From assembly GCF_946479715.1 (NCBI RefSeq), contig NZ_CAMLHF010000069.1, forward strand, positions 1 through 24,787: a DNA stretch of 24,787 nt. Reading direction: 5' to 3'. Below are positions 15,735 to 22,765 of the stretch, one piece after another (the first letter of the stretch is position 1; each line of letters begins with the position of its first letter). Position numbers and translations under genes: made by a program. Source of the stretch: an uncultured Pedobacter sp. Lineage in GTDB: Bacteria; Bacteroidota; Bacteroidia; Sphingobacteriales; Sphingobacteriaceae. The notes beneath the pieces are model-generated. The model searched no databases. It saw only the letters and a program-made list of their open reading frames with translations, and had not been told where the DNA came from.

Positions 15735-15901
15735 GGGCTTTTCTTTCAGTCGGGTATATGCCATTTCCGGTATGACTTTGCCCGCTTCGGTCACATTTTG
15801 CATGAAGGGGGTTCCTGTTAACCTCACCTTTGATGTAAATAACCCGCTGGCGTGGTGGGGAGAAATCAAAAAGACATCAAAAATCAATAATTAAAAAACA
15901 G

Positions 15902-16507
15902 ATGAAAAAGTTAGTATTAGTGTTAGTTGTTTTGGTTGCAGTAAGCACAAAAGGTTTTAGTCAGACCGCTGAAAACGCAGGTTTTGTTCAGAAATTGATG
16001 AAAAAGTTAGAATTTGGTATTACCGCAGGAGGTAATTACAGCAATTTTAGTGGTGCCAATTTTGACACGGAGGCGCTTCCTGGTTTCCATGCGGGACTTA
16101 GTGTTTCTTACAAGTTCACAGACAATTTCCTGGTAACAGAAGAATTTCTTTACTCGCTGCAAGGGGCTAAAGTAAAGACCGGGCAGTTTGCCGGACAGGA
16201 TATAAAGCTGTCGTATGCTTCTGTGCCAATCCTTTTTAAGTACCGCACGAACTCGGGCTTTTATATAGAGGCTGGTCCGCAGGCAAGTTTTAAAGTTAAA
16301 GAAGACATTGGTGGGATTACAGATGCTAAATTTGCTAAGAAGATCGATTTTGGAGTGGCTGGAGGATTAGGGTTTCAGTCTAAAATGGGCTTAGGGATTG
16401 GTGCAAGATATGTTTATGGTATGCAGAAAGTTCAGGAAACGCCATCAGTGGCTTTAGGTGATTTGAAGAATAATAACATACAGGCTAGTATATTTTATAC
16501 TTTTTAA
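15902..16507 (+). CDS. PorT-like outer-membrane beta-barrel protein
   Basis: A 201-residue exported protein with signal peptide M-K-K-L-V-L-V-L-V-V-L...G-F-S-Q. The mature part opens 'FGITAGGNYSNFSG', then shows alternating strands ('GFHAGLSVSYKFTDNFLVTE', 'YASVPILFKYRTNSGFYIEA', 'GLGIGARYVYG') and ends in a C-terminal strand with aromatic end (A-S-I-F-Y-T-F). This is the usual pattern of the PorT/OMP_b-brl_2 group, eight-stranded outer-membrane barrels. Specific function is unknown. A terminator follows directly (16528-16563). It lies downstream of the two-component system, in the same direction but separated by a terminator-like hairpin. Confidence 0.85.
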   Translation: MKKLVLVLVVLVAVSTKGFSQTAENAGFVQKLMKKLEFGITAGGNYSNFSGANFDTEALPGFHAGLSVSYKFTDNFLVTEEFLYSLQGAKVKTGQFAGQDIKLSYASVPILFKYRTNSGFYIEAGPQASFKVKEDIGGITDAKFAKKIDFGVAGGLGFQSKMGLGIGARYVYGMQKVQETPSVALGDLKNNNIQASIFYTF

Positions 16508-16527
16508 ACATTTGTTTATATATGTTG

Positions 16528-16563
16528 AGCTGTGTCGTCCTGGTGGGGCGACACAGCTTTTTT
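16528..16563 (+). terminator. Strong intrinsic terminator of the beta-barrel gene
   Basis: AGCTGTGTCGTCC (16528-16540) pairs with GGGCGACACAGCT (16546-16558), 13 bp with one wobble, over a 5-base loop, followed by five Ts. It lies between the convergent genes ending at 16507 (+) and 16565 (-); the T-run serves the plus strand. Confidence 0.88.
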
Positions 16564-16564
16564 G

Positions 16565-16954
16565 TTATTTTACTACGGTAGCTTCTAGTTCAACTTTTAG
16601 TGTTTCAAAGAGGCTTGTTACTTCCATTAGGGTTGTTGCCTGTTTGATGTTGTGTTTAGCGATCCATTCTTGAAGGATAGGGAAGTTGGGCCACAGCTCT
16701 GCTGTTGCAGTGGTGTAGATGTTTAGCTTTACGATGTTTTTGAGTTCATAGCCGGCCTGGGTGATCACCTGTTCCAGGTTTTGTATGGCCTGGATTAACT
16801 GGGATTTCATGTCTTCGTTACTTGATATGCCATCTTTGTTGATTGCTGCTTGTCCAGAGACGTAGAGTGTGCTTTGTGCTTGTTTTACTTCGACAGCTTG
16901 TGAGTAGCTGCGTTCGTCCTGCCATTTCCAGGGATTGATATTTGTTAATTCCAT
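16565..16954 (-). CDS. RidA/YjgF/UK114-family protein
   Basis: A 129-residue protein of normal length for the RidA family: 'YSQAVEVKQAQSTLYVSGQA', G-x-x-x-x-x-x-x-x-x-M-x-x-Q, N-L-E-Q-V-I-T-Q-A-G, L-M-E-V-T-S-L and E-L-E-A-T-V-V. True RidA hydrolyses reactive enamine/imine intermediates using an arginine in the A-R-S-x-V-E-V motif (Arg105 in E. coli). Here the aligned sequence reads A-T-T-L-M-E-V, so that arginine is replaced by threonine. This suggests one of the non-RidA Rid subfamilies with another or unknown role. It lies downstream of, and in the same direction as, a Crp/Fnr gene 95 bases away, with its own promoter and operators between them (16980-17047). Confidence 0.88.
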   Translation of the reverse strand: MELTNINPWKWQDERSYSQAVEVKQAQSTLYVSGQAAINKDGISSNEDMKSQLIQAIQNLEQVITQAGYELKNIVKLNIYTTATAELWPNFPILQEWIAKHNIKQATTLMEVTSLFETLKVELEATVVK

Positions 16955-16979
16955 TGTATTTGCGTTTTGATTTGCATTA

Positions 16980-17047
16980 CAAAGGTGGGGGTTGTTCGGG
17001 CCGTTGGAAGTTGATGTTTCTCACTAGTTTGAAGTGAGGTATGTCAC
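16980..17047 (-). promoter_or_regulatory. Predicted Crp/Fnr-type operators and promoter of the RidA-like gene
   Basis: On the plus strand, GTGAGGTATGTCAC (17034-17047) is a perfect GTGA-N6-TCAC site and TTGATGTTTCTCAC (17011-17024) matches with one change. Read on the minus strand, a -7 box CACCTTTG spans 16987-16980. The centre of the proximal site (17017.5) is 37.5 bp upstream of the last G of the box, the same distance as before the YceI operon. The two sites are 23 bp apart. Confidence 0.62.
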
Positions 17048-17049
17048 GC

Positions 17050-17613
17050 TTATTTGGATAGTCTGCTTAGGGTTTCTCTTGAAATGCCAAGGTAGGCAGC
17101 GATGAGGCTTTTGGGTACGCGTTGAATAAGTGAGGGGTATTGTTTGATTAGTTGTTCGTAGCGTTCTTTTGAATTGGAGGTCAGCCAAGAGATGATGCGT
17201 TTTTGGGACCCGAGGAAACCGAAGTTCGCTTTTTGAAGTAAGAAACGTTCCATTTTTTGGAGGTTATCGCATAGGTTTTGGTAATTCTCTAGTGTGAGGC
17301 ATAGGACTTCGGTATCTTCTAAGCACTCTAATGACATGGTGGCTTTGGTTTGGGTGAAAAAGGCGTAGTAATCGCTTTCCCACCAGTCTTCCATAGCGAA
17401 GGACACGATGTGTTGTTTGCCGGTTTCTTCTGTGTAGACAAGTTTTAGAAGCCCGGAGATTACGAAGTAGGAGTGTTTGACGGCTTCGCCTTCTTGAATG
17501 AGGAATTGGTGTTTCTTGAATTTTTTAGTGGTGAAATGGGATAGGATGAAGGCGTATTCTTCATCGGTTAGGGGGACTATTTTTTCTATATGGGTTCTGA
17601 GGGGTTCCTGCAT
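17050..17613 (-). CDS. Crp/Fnr-family transcriptional regulator
   Basis: A 187-residue regulator. Residues about 15-120 are a cNMP-type beta-roll ('KHQFLIQEGEAVKHSYFVISG'), followed by a dimerisation helix and a helix-turn-helix near the C-terminus (V-P-K-S-L-I-A-A-Y-L-G-I-S-R-E-T-L-S-R-L). The cAMP-pocket signature G-E-L...R-S-A of E. coli CRP is replaced by W-W-E-S-D-Y-Y...T-K-A-T, so the ligand, if any, is different. Recognition-helix residues R-E-T-x-x-R match those by which E. coli CRP contacts GTGA. The gene is a clear paralogue of the one at 23950. GTGA-N6-TCAC sites lie just after its 3' end, before the RidA-like gene. Confidence 0.9.
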   Translation of the reverse strand: MQEPLRTHIEKIVPLTDEEYAFILSHFTTKKFKKHQFLIQEGEAVKHSYFVISGLLKLVYTEETGKQHIVSFAMEDWWESDYYAFFTQTKATMSLECLEDTEVLCLTLENYQNLCDNLQKMERFLLQKANFGFLGSQKRIISWLTSNSKERYEQLIKQYPSLIQRVPKSLIAAYLGISRETLSRLSK

Positions 17614-17778
17614 GGGTTGAGGACTAATATCTGAAAATAAATTGGGAAGAGGGGGAGAGAATTTCAGATGTATAGTTCAATAGAGTTGTGTTTTACAAGA
17701 GTTGAAAAGAAAAATATTTTGGGCTTTATAGAAAACATTGAAGAAAACCTCGATTCACTGTGAAAAGACAGATAATGT

Positions 17779-17823
17779 ATGTCCAGTTTATAAATAAAAT
17801 GTTATCATTTGTAAACTGGACAT
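17779..17823. promoter_or_regulatory. Long hairpin or operator upstream of the RelA/SpoT gene
   Basis: ATGTCCAGTTTA (17779-17790) and TAAACTGGACAT (17812-17823) are perfect 12-bp arms. Five more pairs (one wobble) extend the stem inward to 17795/17807, leaving an 11-base loop. It ends 31 bases before the ATG at 17855. No T-run follows, so it is better explained as a leader structure or a dimer operator than as a terminator. Confidence 0.6.
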
Positions 17824-17854
17824 TTATAAATAACTTAGTGAAAATCGCGCTCGG

Positions 17855-18910
17855 ATGGCAAATGAAAATGATCATATTGAAGCTTATAAGCTTAAGTTAA
17901 GTGAATATACTCTGTTGGCTGAAAAAGTCAATATTATCATCAAAGAAAACCTAGAATTGGAAGAGATGAAACCGCATGGCATCTTTTTTAGGGCAAAGAC
18001 AGTAGATAGCTTTGGGAAAAAGATTAAACGTAAAAGTTATAAGAATGCATTAAATGACATCACTGATTTGTGTGGAATCAGGATTATTTGCTATGTAGAA
18101 GATGAAGTGACTCAAGTATGTAAATTAATCAGATCACTTTTTGAAGTGGATGAAAAGAAAAGCATTAATAAGAATGACGAGCTGGGAGAGGATCGTGTAG
18201 GGTATAAATCTGTGCACCTCATTTGTAAACTGAATAAAAGCAGACTGGCTTTGCCTGAGTTCAAAAAATTTGAAAATCTTGTTTTCGAAGTGCAGGTAAG
18301 AACAATTCTTCAACATTCGTGGGCAGAAATAGAACACGATAAAAATTACAAGTTTTCTGGAGTTTTGCCAAAGGAAATAAAGAGGCGCCTCATGCTACTT
18401 TCTGGTACACTAGAACTTGTGGATCGTGAGTTTAATCAATTGTCTAAAGAGATTGATCAGTATGCTAGTCAGGTGAATGACCAAGCGGTTAAGGGGGAGT
18501 TGGATATTCCCATAGACAGTGTGTCTTTAATACAGTATCTGTCCTTAAGATTTGCGAAGCTAGTCGAAATAAAACGCACTGATCCTAGTCTAAATGGAGC
18601 AGATGATGAGTTGTTACGTGAAATGAAAGAATTCAATTTGAATACATTGAAAGATTTAGAAGATATTATACCTAGCAACTTTGTAGATGTAGTTTTAAAC
18701 CAAAATCGATATAGACCTGCAAACTTTCTAGGTCTAGTAAGGGATATTATGATTATTCATGATCATGAGCGTTTTTTTGAGCAAGTCAAGGTAGATTGGT
18801 CCGTGACTGACGATCTAATTCCGATTTACTCTTATTATAAAATAGATGTGGCTAAATTACCGAATCATGTTGGAGGACTTCTTTATTTTGATGAGGAGGA
18901 AGAAGAGTAA
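17855..18910 (+). CDS. RelA/SpoT-domain (p)ppGpp synthetase-like protein
   Basis: A 351-residue cytoplasmic protein. The synthetase domain spans about residues 20-200: F-R-A-K-T-V-D-S-F-G-K-K-I-K-R-K (ATP-binding basic segment, 45-60), D-I-T-D-L-C-G-I-R-I-I (68-78), G-Y-K-S-V-H-L (G-loop, 116-122), and E-V-Q-V-R-T-x-x-Q-H-S-W-A-E-I-E-H-D (145-162). The key residues of (p)ppGpp synthesis appear present. There is no HD hydrolase domain and no TGS/ACT part, so it resembles a small alarmone synthetase with a ~150-residue C-terminal extension of unknown function ending in a run of glutamates. It could be a housekeeping accessory synthetase or the toxin of a defence-like system; the sequence does not decide. 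Confidence 0.87.
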   Translation: MANENDHIEAYKLKLSEYTLLAEKVNIIIKENLELEEMKPHGIFFRAKTVDSFGKKIKRKSYKNALNDITDLCGIRIICYVEDEVTQVCKLIRSLFEVDEKKSINKNDELGEDRVGYKSVHLICKLNKSRLALPEFKKFENLVFEVQVRTILQHSWAEIEHDKNYKFSGVLPKEIKRRLMLLSGTLELVDREFNQLSKEIDQYASQVNDQAVKGELDIPIDSVSLIQYLSLRFAKLVEIKRTDPSLNGADDELLREMKEFNLNTLKDLEDIIPSNFVDVVLNQNRYRPANFLGLVRDIMIIHDHERFFEQVKVDWSVTDDLIPIYSYYKIDVAKLPNHVGGLLYFDEEEEE

Positions 18911-19062
18911 GCCATATACTCAACTAATAAATGCCTTAATAATTAGTGTATTGCATAAATTTAGTTCCAACAATAACATCACATCTCTATTTAAAATCTT
19001 TTCATTAATATTACTTCAAATAATTCATCTGAATTATCTGACAACAAACTAAGCTTCCAAAA

Positions 19063-20727
19063 ATGCTCTTATTTCAGAATAAACTCCGCTCATCTACTTT
19101 TGTCTTTCTTATTTTTCTATTTTATTCCGTTAATCTTTTAGCTCAGGTGCCAGCCAATCCAGTAAAAGAAAGTGCTGCCGTCCCTTTATTTTTCCTTGAT
19201 GGAAAAGAAATACTTCAATCTGAAATGACAAACATAAGTCCAGATGATATCGCCATGGTTACAGTGTTAAAGAAAAATACTTTTGAAAAGTATGGCGAGA
19301 AGGGTAAAAATGGAGTTGTACTAATCGAAACAAAAGTTCACTGCAGGCAACTTTTTCAGCAATACTTGTCTGGAAAGTCGGCCGAGTACAAGAAAATACT
19401 TAACGATGATTCAAATGATCAAAACGTACAGTATGTTTTAAATGAAAAGGTTTTAAAAGACAATTATGAGGGTGATCTGGCGAGCATAGCCGACAGCACA
19501 TTTATTAGCATTAATGTAATTGGTGCCAAAGAGCTTAAAGCTTATGAGGTTACTGATAAGAAGTACAGGGTTGTTATTAAAACAAAAGTACCAGATAAAC
19601 CAGTACAGGAGGAAGTTCAGCAAAGTAAATTTGACCCCGAATTGTTGGTTATTTCGGTAGGGAAAGTCAGTTTTGATCCCTCTGCATCTAAGTCTATCGA
19701 AAAGAAAAATAAGGAGTTAAAAGAAAAGATCAGTCAAATCAAACAAACAGATCCGTCGAAAATAGAAGAAGAAAACAGTCGGCTAATGATGGAAAGTTCT
19801 TTAAAGTATATTAAGAACCTTAATTTCTTTGGTCAGATCTCTATGATTTCTCAAAATTTCCTTACTTATCGGTTTATTGAGCGCTTCCCTAATACACTTA
19901 TTCTTTTAAAGGACACAGTTGCGGAAAATGGTTTAACTGATTTGGCTAAGATCGCACAGAATGAAAAGATGCCTTATGTATTGAGTTTTCCATCGGCACA
20001 TATAGCAAAAGAGAATGGACAATTTGTGCTTCATCTTAAAGTTCAGTTATATGAGGCGGAAAGCAATTCTATAGTGCTGGACAAAGATTACACCGGTGAT
20101 CAGAGTAATCCTGGTTTTGAATTTTCATGTGATGGTTCTATTCAGTGTGTCATTAACAATGCCTTATCTGGTGCTTTGGCTGATGTTGTCCGTCAAATCT
20201 CATCAAATAACAAAACGCTGCAGGCTGAGGGTGTATTGGCAGGAAAAAGAGCTGAAGTTATTGAGAAAGATATCTTTTTAAAGAATACTGACCCAGCGTT
20301 AATCAAATCTGCGGTTACTGAATTGGATAGTACAATCAACCTTTCTGATATGTATCAAACGTTTTATAACGATGATAAAAGTAAGTTTGTTGGTTTCTTT
20401 TTTCGTAAAGTAGATAAGCAGGATATGAAAAGCCTATCGGAAAGCAAAAAGGATATGAATGTGAAGATATTATCCGGAGCTGATATAAAAGACAAAAACG
20501 CTTTGGATGTGCCACAAAACTATGCCTACATTGTGATAGGTGTTTTAAGTGAAGGTAAATGGCATTATAAAAAGGATAAGGTCACTTATTTTGAGGCCGA
20601 CAATGAAAACGAAGGCAGGTTGGAGTATCTGAATAATCTTCAGGAGTGGGGTTATTTTAAAGACGCACTTACAGAAGTTGATCCTGACTTTTGGGATGGG
20701 GAGCTTTTTGAGGATATTGAAGAATAG
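19063..20727 (+). CDS. Secreted protein of unknown function with plug-like N-terminal motif
   Basis: A 554-residue exported protein with a signal peptide ending near L-L-A-Q (residues 1-28). Residues 37-80 ('FFLDGKEILQSEMTNISPDD...KYGEKGKNGVVLIETK') resemble the TonB-plug-like segment found in SusC proteins and in some other Bacteroidota envelope proteins, but no barrel follows. Residues about 200-250 are a charged coiled coil; the rest is mixed alpha/beta with two cysteines (F-S-C-D-G-S-I-Q-C-V) near residue 350. The C-terminus is very acidic. It lies 6 bases before the DUF2185-like gene and is surely cotranscribed with it. Function is unknown. Confidence 0.75.
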   Translation: MLLFQNKLRSSTFVFLIFLFYSVNLLAQVPANPVKESAAVPLFFLDGKEILQSEMTNISPDDIAMVTVLKKNTFEKYGEKGKNGVVLIETKVHCRQLFQQYLSGKSAEYKKILNDDSNDQNVQYVLNEKVLKDNYEGDLASIADSTFISINVIGAKELKAYEVTDKKYRVVIKTKVPDKPVQEEVQQSKFDPELLVISVGKVSFDPSASKSIEKKNKELKEKISQIKQTDPSKIEEENSRLMMESSLKYIKNLNFFGQISMISQNFLTYRFIERFPNTLILLKDTVAENGLTDLAKIAQNEKMPYVLSFPSAHIAKENGQFVLHLKVQLYEAESNSIVLDKDYTGDQSNPGFEFSCDGSIQCVINNALSGALADVVRQISSNNKTLQAEGVLAGKRAEVIEKDIFLKNTDPALIKSAVTELDSTINLSDMYQTFYNDDKSKFVGFFFRKVDKQDMKSLSESKKDMNVKILSGADIKDKNALDVPQNYAYIVIGVLSEGKWHYKKDKVTYFEADNENEGRLEYLNNLQEWGYFKDALTEVDPDFWDGELFEDIEE

Positions 20728-20733
20728 GAAGTT

Positions 20734-21366
20734 ATGGCTAGCTGGAAATTAGAGAATGCTAATGAAGTTCGAAAGAAAGTACCATATACTTTTTATAAAC
20801 CATCTGATGAAATAATTGATCGGCTAATACCTGGAGAAGCAACAGTTAAACTGATATTTTCATTCGAATCTGACGATCCAGATGCTGTTAGCGGAGAACG
20901 AATGTGGGTTATCATGGAGTCTGTTGATGAGTATGGTAATTATTCTGGTATTTTAGATAATGACCCTTTTTATATTAAAGATTTAAAGGCTGGCGATTCC
21001 ATCATCTTTAGAAGGGAACACATTATTCAGTATGACACACTTGATGAGTTGGATTTTGAAGACCCATTGGGTGAGATGATTGAAAAATGTAGACGAAAAT
21101 GCTTTGTATCTAATCATATTCTTGAAGAAGGATTTAAGGTTGGTAGATTATACCGTGAGGAAGGGGATTATGAAGATTATTCGGGATGGACAATTATGAG
21201 TGATTATGAAACTCAGGAATATATTGATGATTCGACAAATCTCCAATATGTTTCAATAGGGAAGGTGTTAAATCTTGATGATAGCTTTATTCACTTACTT
21301 GAAGAACCCATGGGGTCGGATTTCGCGAAAGATGAAGTAACAGGGAAATATTTCTCTATTGAATAG
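20734..21366 (+). CDS. DUF2185/Imm33-like domain protein
   Basis: A 210-residue acidic cytoplasmic protein without signal peptide. The N-terminal half contains 'PYTFYKPSDEIIDRLIPGEA', G-E-R-M-W-V and G-x-L-D-N-D-P, a pattern I associate with DUF2314-like modules found next to DUF2185. The C-terminal half, 'CFVSNHILEEGFKVGRLYRE' followed by S-G-W-x-I-M-S-D-Y-E-T-Q-E-Y, matches the DUF2185/Imm33 pattern of polymorphic-toxin immunity proteins. It follows the secreted unknown by 6 bases. Whether it is an immunity protein here is inference; no toxin domain is recognisable next to it. Confidence 0.65.
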   Translation: MASWKLENANEVRKKVPYTFYKPSDEIIDRLIPGEATVKLIFSFESDDPDAVSGERMWVIMESVDEYGNYSGILDNDPFYIKDLKAGDSIIFRREHIIQYDTLDELDFEDPLGEMIEKCRRKCFVSNHILEEGFKVGRLYREEGDYEDYSGWTIMSDYETQEYIDDSTNLQYVSIGKVLNLDDSFIHLLEEPMGSDFAKDEVTGKYFSIE

Positions 21367-21414
21367 AAAGCCTTAAGAAGCAGTTATAAATAAAACTAGT
21401 AGCTAAATATGGAT

Positions 21415-21714
21415 TTAATAAACCGACTTCCAGATCTTAAATGTATTCTGGTGGTTCCCATCAATTTGTCTGATGACAAGGCAAAGGTGTTCTTCTCTCT
21501 GAGGGAAATATTTATCAATGATTTGCTGAGTCTGCTGAATTAATTGTCCGAGGTGCTGTTCAAAATCAATGTTTTTAACATCTAAAATAACCTGATTCAT
21601 TCTTGCTGAAATTGTGCATTCGAAGGTAAATTCTCTTTTGAGCGCTTTTACTACTTTTGACCTCAGTTTTTTCATTGAATTCTGATTTTGGGTTATTAAA
21701 AAGGGTTTCCCCAT
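21415..21714 (-). CDS. Small hypothetical protein
   Basis: A 99-residue frame; an internal Met (codon at 21675-21673, M-K-K-L-R-S-K) is an equally good start and would leave 86 residues. It is basic at the N-terminus and alternates strand and helix ('QHLGQLIQQTQQIIDKYFPQ'). No family is recognised. It runs convergent to the DUF2185-like gene with 48 bases between and no clear terminator. A perfect minus-strand -7 box (TATTTTTG, 21821-21814) lies 100 bases upstream, which supports a real gene. Confidence 0.5.
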   Translation of the reverse strand: MGKPFLITQNQNSMKKLRSKVVKALKREFTFECTISARMNQVILDVKNIDFEQHLGQLIQQTQQIIDKYFPQREEHLCLVIRQIDGNHQNTFKIWKSVY

Positions 21715-21892
21715 TAATTATTATCAGTCTAAACGTTAGCTGCCTTTAATAATTGTGCAGGAAAATGTCATTATTTTATTCTCCCGTTTTTATTTGGCAA
21801 CATTCTAAATTAGCAAAAATAGTATAAGCGCCAACCTTTTCTATGTTGTTTTATTGTAACAAATTTGGGTGATAGGCAGAGGTGCTTTGAGA

Positions 21893-21974
21893 GTGATCTG
21901 GATCACATAAAACAAGCTTCATTTTAATGGTGATGTAGGTCACACAACTTCCGGGCAAATCCTTCAGAACTTTG
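21893..21974 (+). promoter_or_regulatory. Paired Crp/Fnr-type operators and promoter of the YceI operon
   Basis: GTGATCTGGATCAC (21893-21906) and GTGATGTAGGTCAC (21930-21943) are both perfect GTGA-N6-TCAC sites, 37 bp apart centre to centre. A -7 box GAACTTTG (21967-21974, one mismatch to TAnnTTTG) follows. The proximal site centre (21936.5) is 37.5 bp from the last G of the box, consistent with class II-like activation near -41.5. The rest of the 283-base gap (21715-21892) holds only the possible minus-strand -7 box at 21821-21814. Confidence 0.68.
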
Positions 21975-21997
21975 ATGTACAATTAAAAACAAAAGTT

Positions 21998-22531
21998 ATG
22001 AAAACTCAAAAATTTGAAATCTTAGCTGCCCAAAGTAATATTGACTGGGTAGGCAAAAAAGTAACCGGTGCACACAATGGTACCATTGGTATTAAAGAAG
22101 GTGAAATTATTCTGAACGACGGTAAACTGGAAGGTGGTAAATTCATTATCGATACCGCATCAATCAAAATACTGGATGTTACTGACCCCGGAACGAATGC
22201 TCAATTTGCCGGTCACCTGGCTTCTGATGATTTCTTTGCGATTGAAAAATATCCTGAAGCAACATTGGAAATCACCTCAGTTTCTGGTAATGATGTTGAA
22301 GCCGACCTGACCATTAAAGGCATTACGCATCCAATTAATTTTGATGCTGCGATAGCGGTAAATGGCGACAGTTTAAGCGCTACGACCAAGCTGTTAGTTG
22401 ACCGTACCAAATACGAAATGAAATTCCGCTCCGGTAATTTCTTCCAGAACTTGGGAGATACCCTGATCTACAATGATTTTGAATTGTCTATTGATGTAAC
22501 CGCTAAAGCTGTACAACCAGTATTAGCCTAA
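21998..22531 (+). CDS. YceI-family protein, cytoplasmic type
   Basis: A 177-residue YceI-like lipocalin-fold protein: 'FEILAAQSNIDWVGKKVTGA', H-N-G-T-I-G-I-K-E-G, F-I-I-D-T-A-S-I, H-L-A-S-D-D-F-F-A-I-E-K-Y-P-E-A and L-T-I-K-G-I-T-H-P-I. Family members bind isoprenoid/quinone-like lipids in a hydrophobic barrel; E. coli YceI is periplasmic. This one has no signal peptide, so it is probably cytoplasmic. It is the first gene of the operon behind the paired operators, 11 bases before the tautomerase. A role in carrying or sequestering a reactive lipid or quinone is inference. Confidence 0.92.
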   Translation: MKTQKFEILAAQSNIDWVGKKVTGAHNGTIGIKEGEIILNDGKLEGGKFIIDTASIKILDVTDPGTNAQFAGHLASDDFFAIEKYPEATLEITSVSGNDVEADLTIKGITHPINFDAAIAVNGDSLSATTKLLVDRTKYEMKFRSGNFFQNLGDTLIYNDFELSIDVTAKAVQPVLA

Positions 22532-22542
22532 AAGATAAAGCC

Positions 22543-22761
22543 ATGCCATACATTAAAATTGAACTAACCCGCGAAGGGGTTAGTCCCGAACAAAAACAAG
22601 CCCTGATTAAAGGGGTTACAGATCTGATGACAGATGTGTTGAATAAAGACCCTCAGCTAACCCATGTGGTGATTCAGGAAATAGAACTTGATGATTGGGG
22701 TTTTGCAGGTGAACAGGTATCTGTATTAAGAGAAAAAGGGATTACAGCTGATAAAAAATAA
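22543..22761 (+). CDS. 4-oxalocrotonate tautomerase-family enzyme
   Basis: A 72-residue protein starting M-P, so Met removal exposes the catalytic Pro1 typical of the family. It continues 'YIKIELTREGVSPEQKQALI', with Arg near position 10, and contains W-G-F-A-G-E near the C-terminal end, as in small 4-OT enzymes; length is normal. Such enzymes move protons in 2-hydroxymuconate-like or other enol substrates and some dehalogenate. It lies between YceI and the SDR with gaps of 11 and 4 bases, clearly one operon. Substrate is unknown. Confidence 0.93.
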   Translation: MPYIKIELTREGVSPEQKQALIKGVTDLMTDVLNKDPQLTHVVIQEIELDDWGFAGEQVSVLREKGITADKK

Positions 22762-22765
22762 GGGA

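Noticed and set aside
15585..15887. A 100-codon minus-strand frame antisense to the LytTR 3' end
   Set aside because: It overlaps the well-supported LytTR domain and the hairpin, and shows no domain or promoter.
15709..15894. A 61-codon frame (M-F-R-G-L-L-L-F-L-G...) after the LytTR gene
   Set aside because: Its ATG is in the loop of a terminator-like hairpin and no promoter or family supports it; reported only as a region worth comparing.
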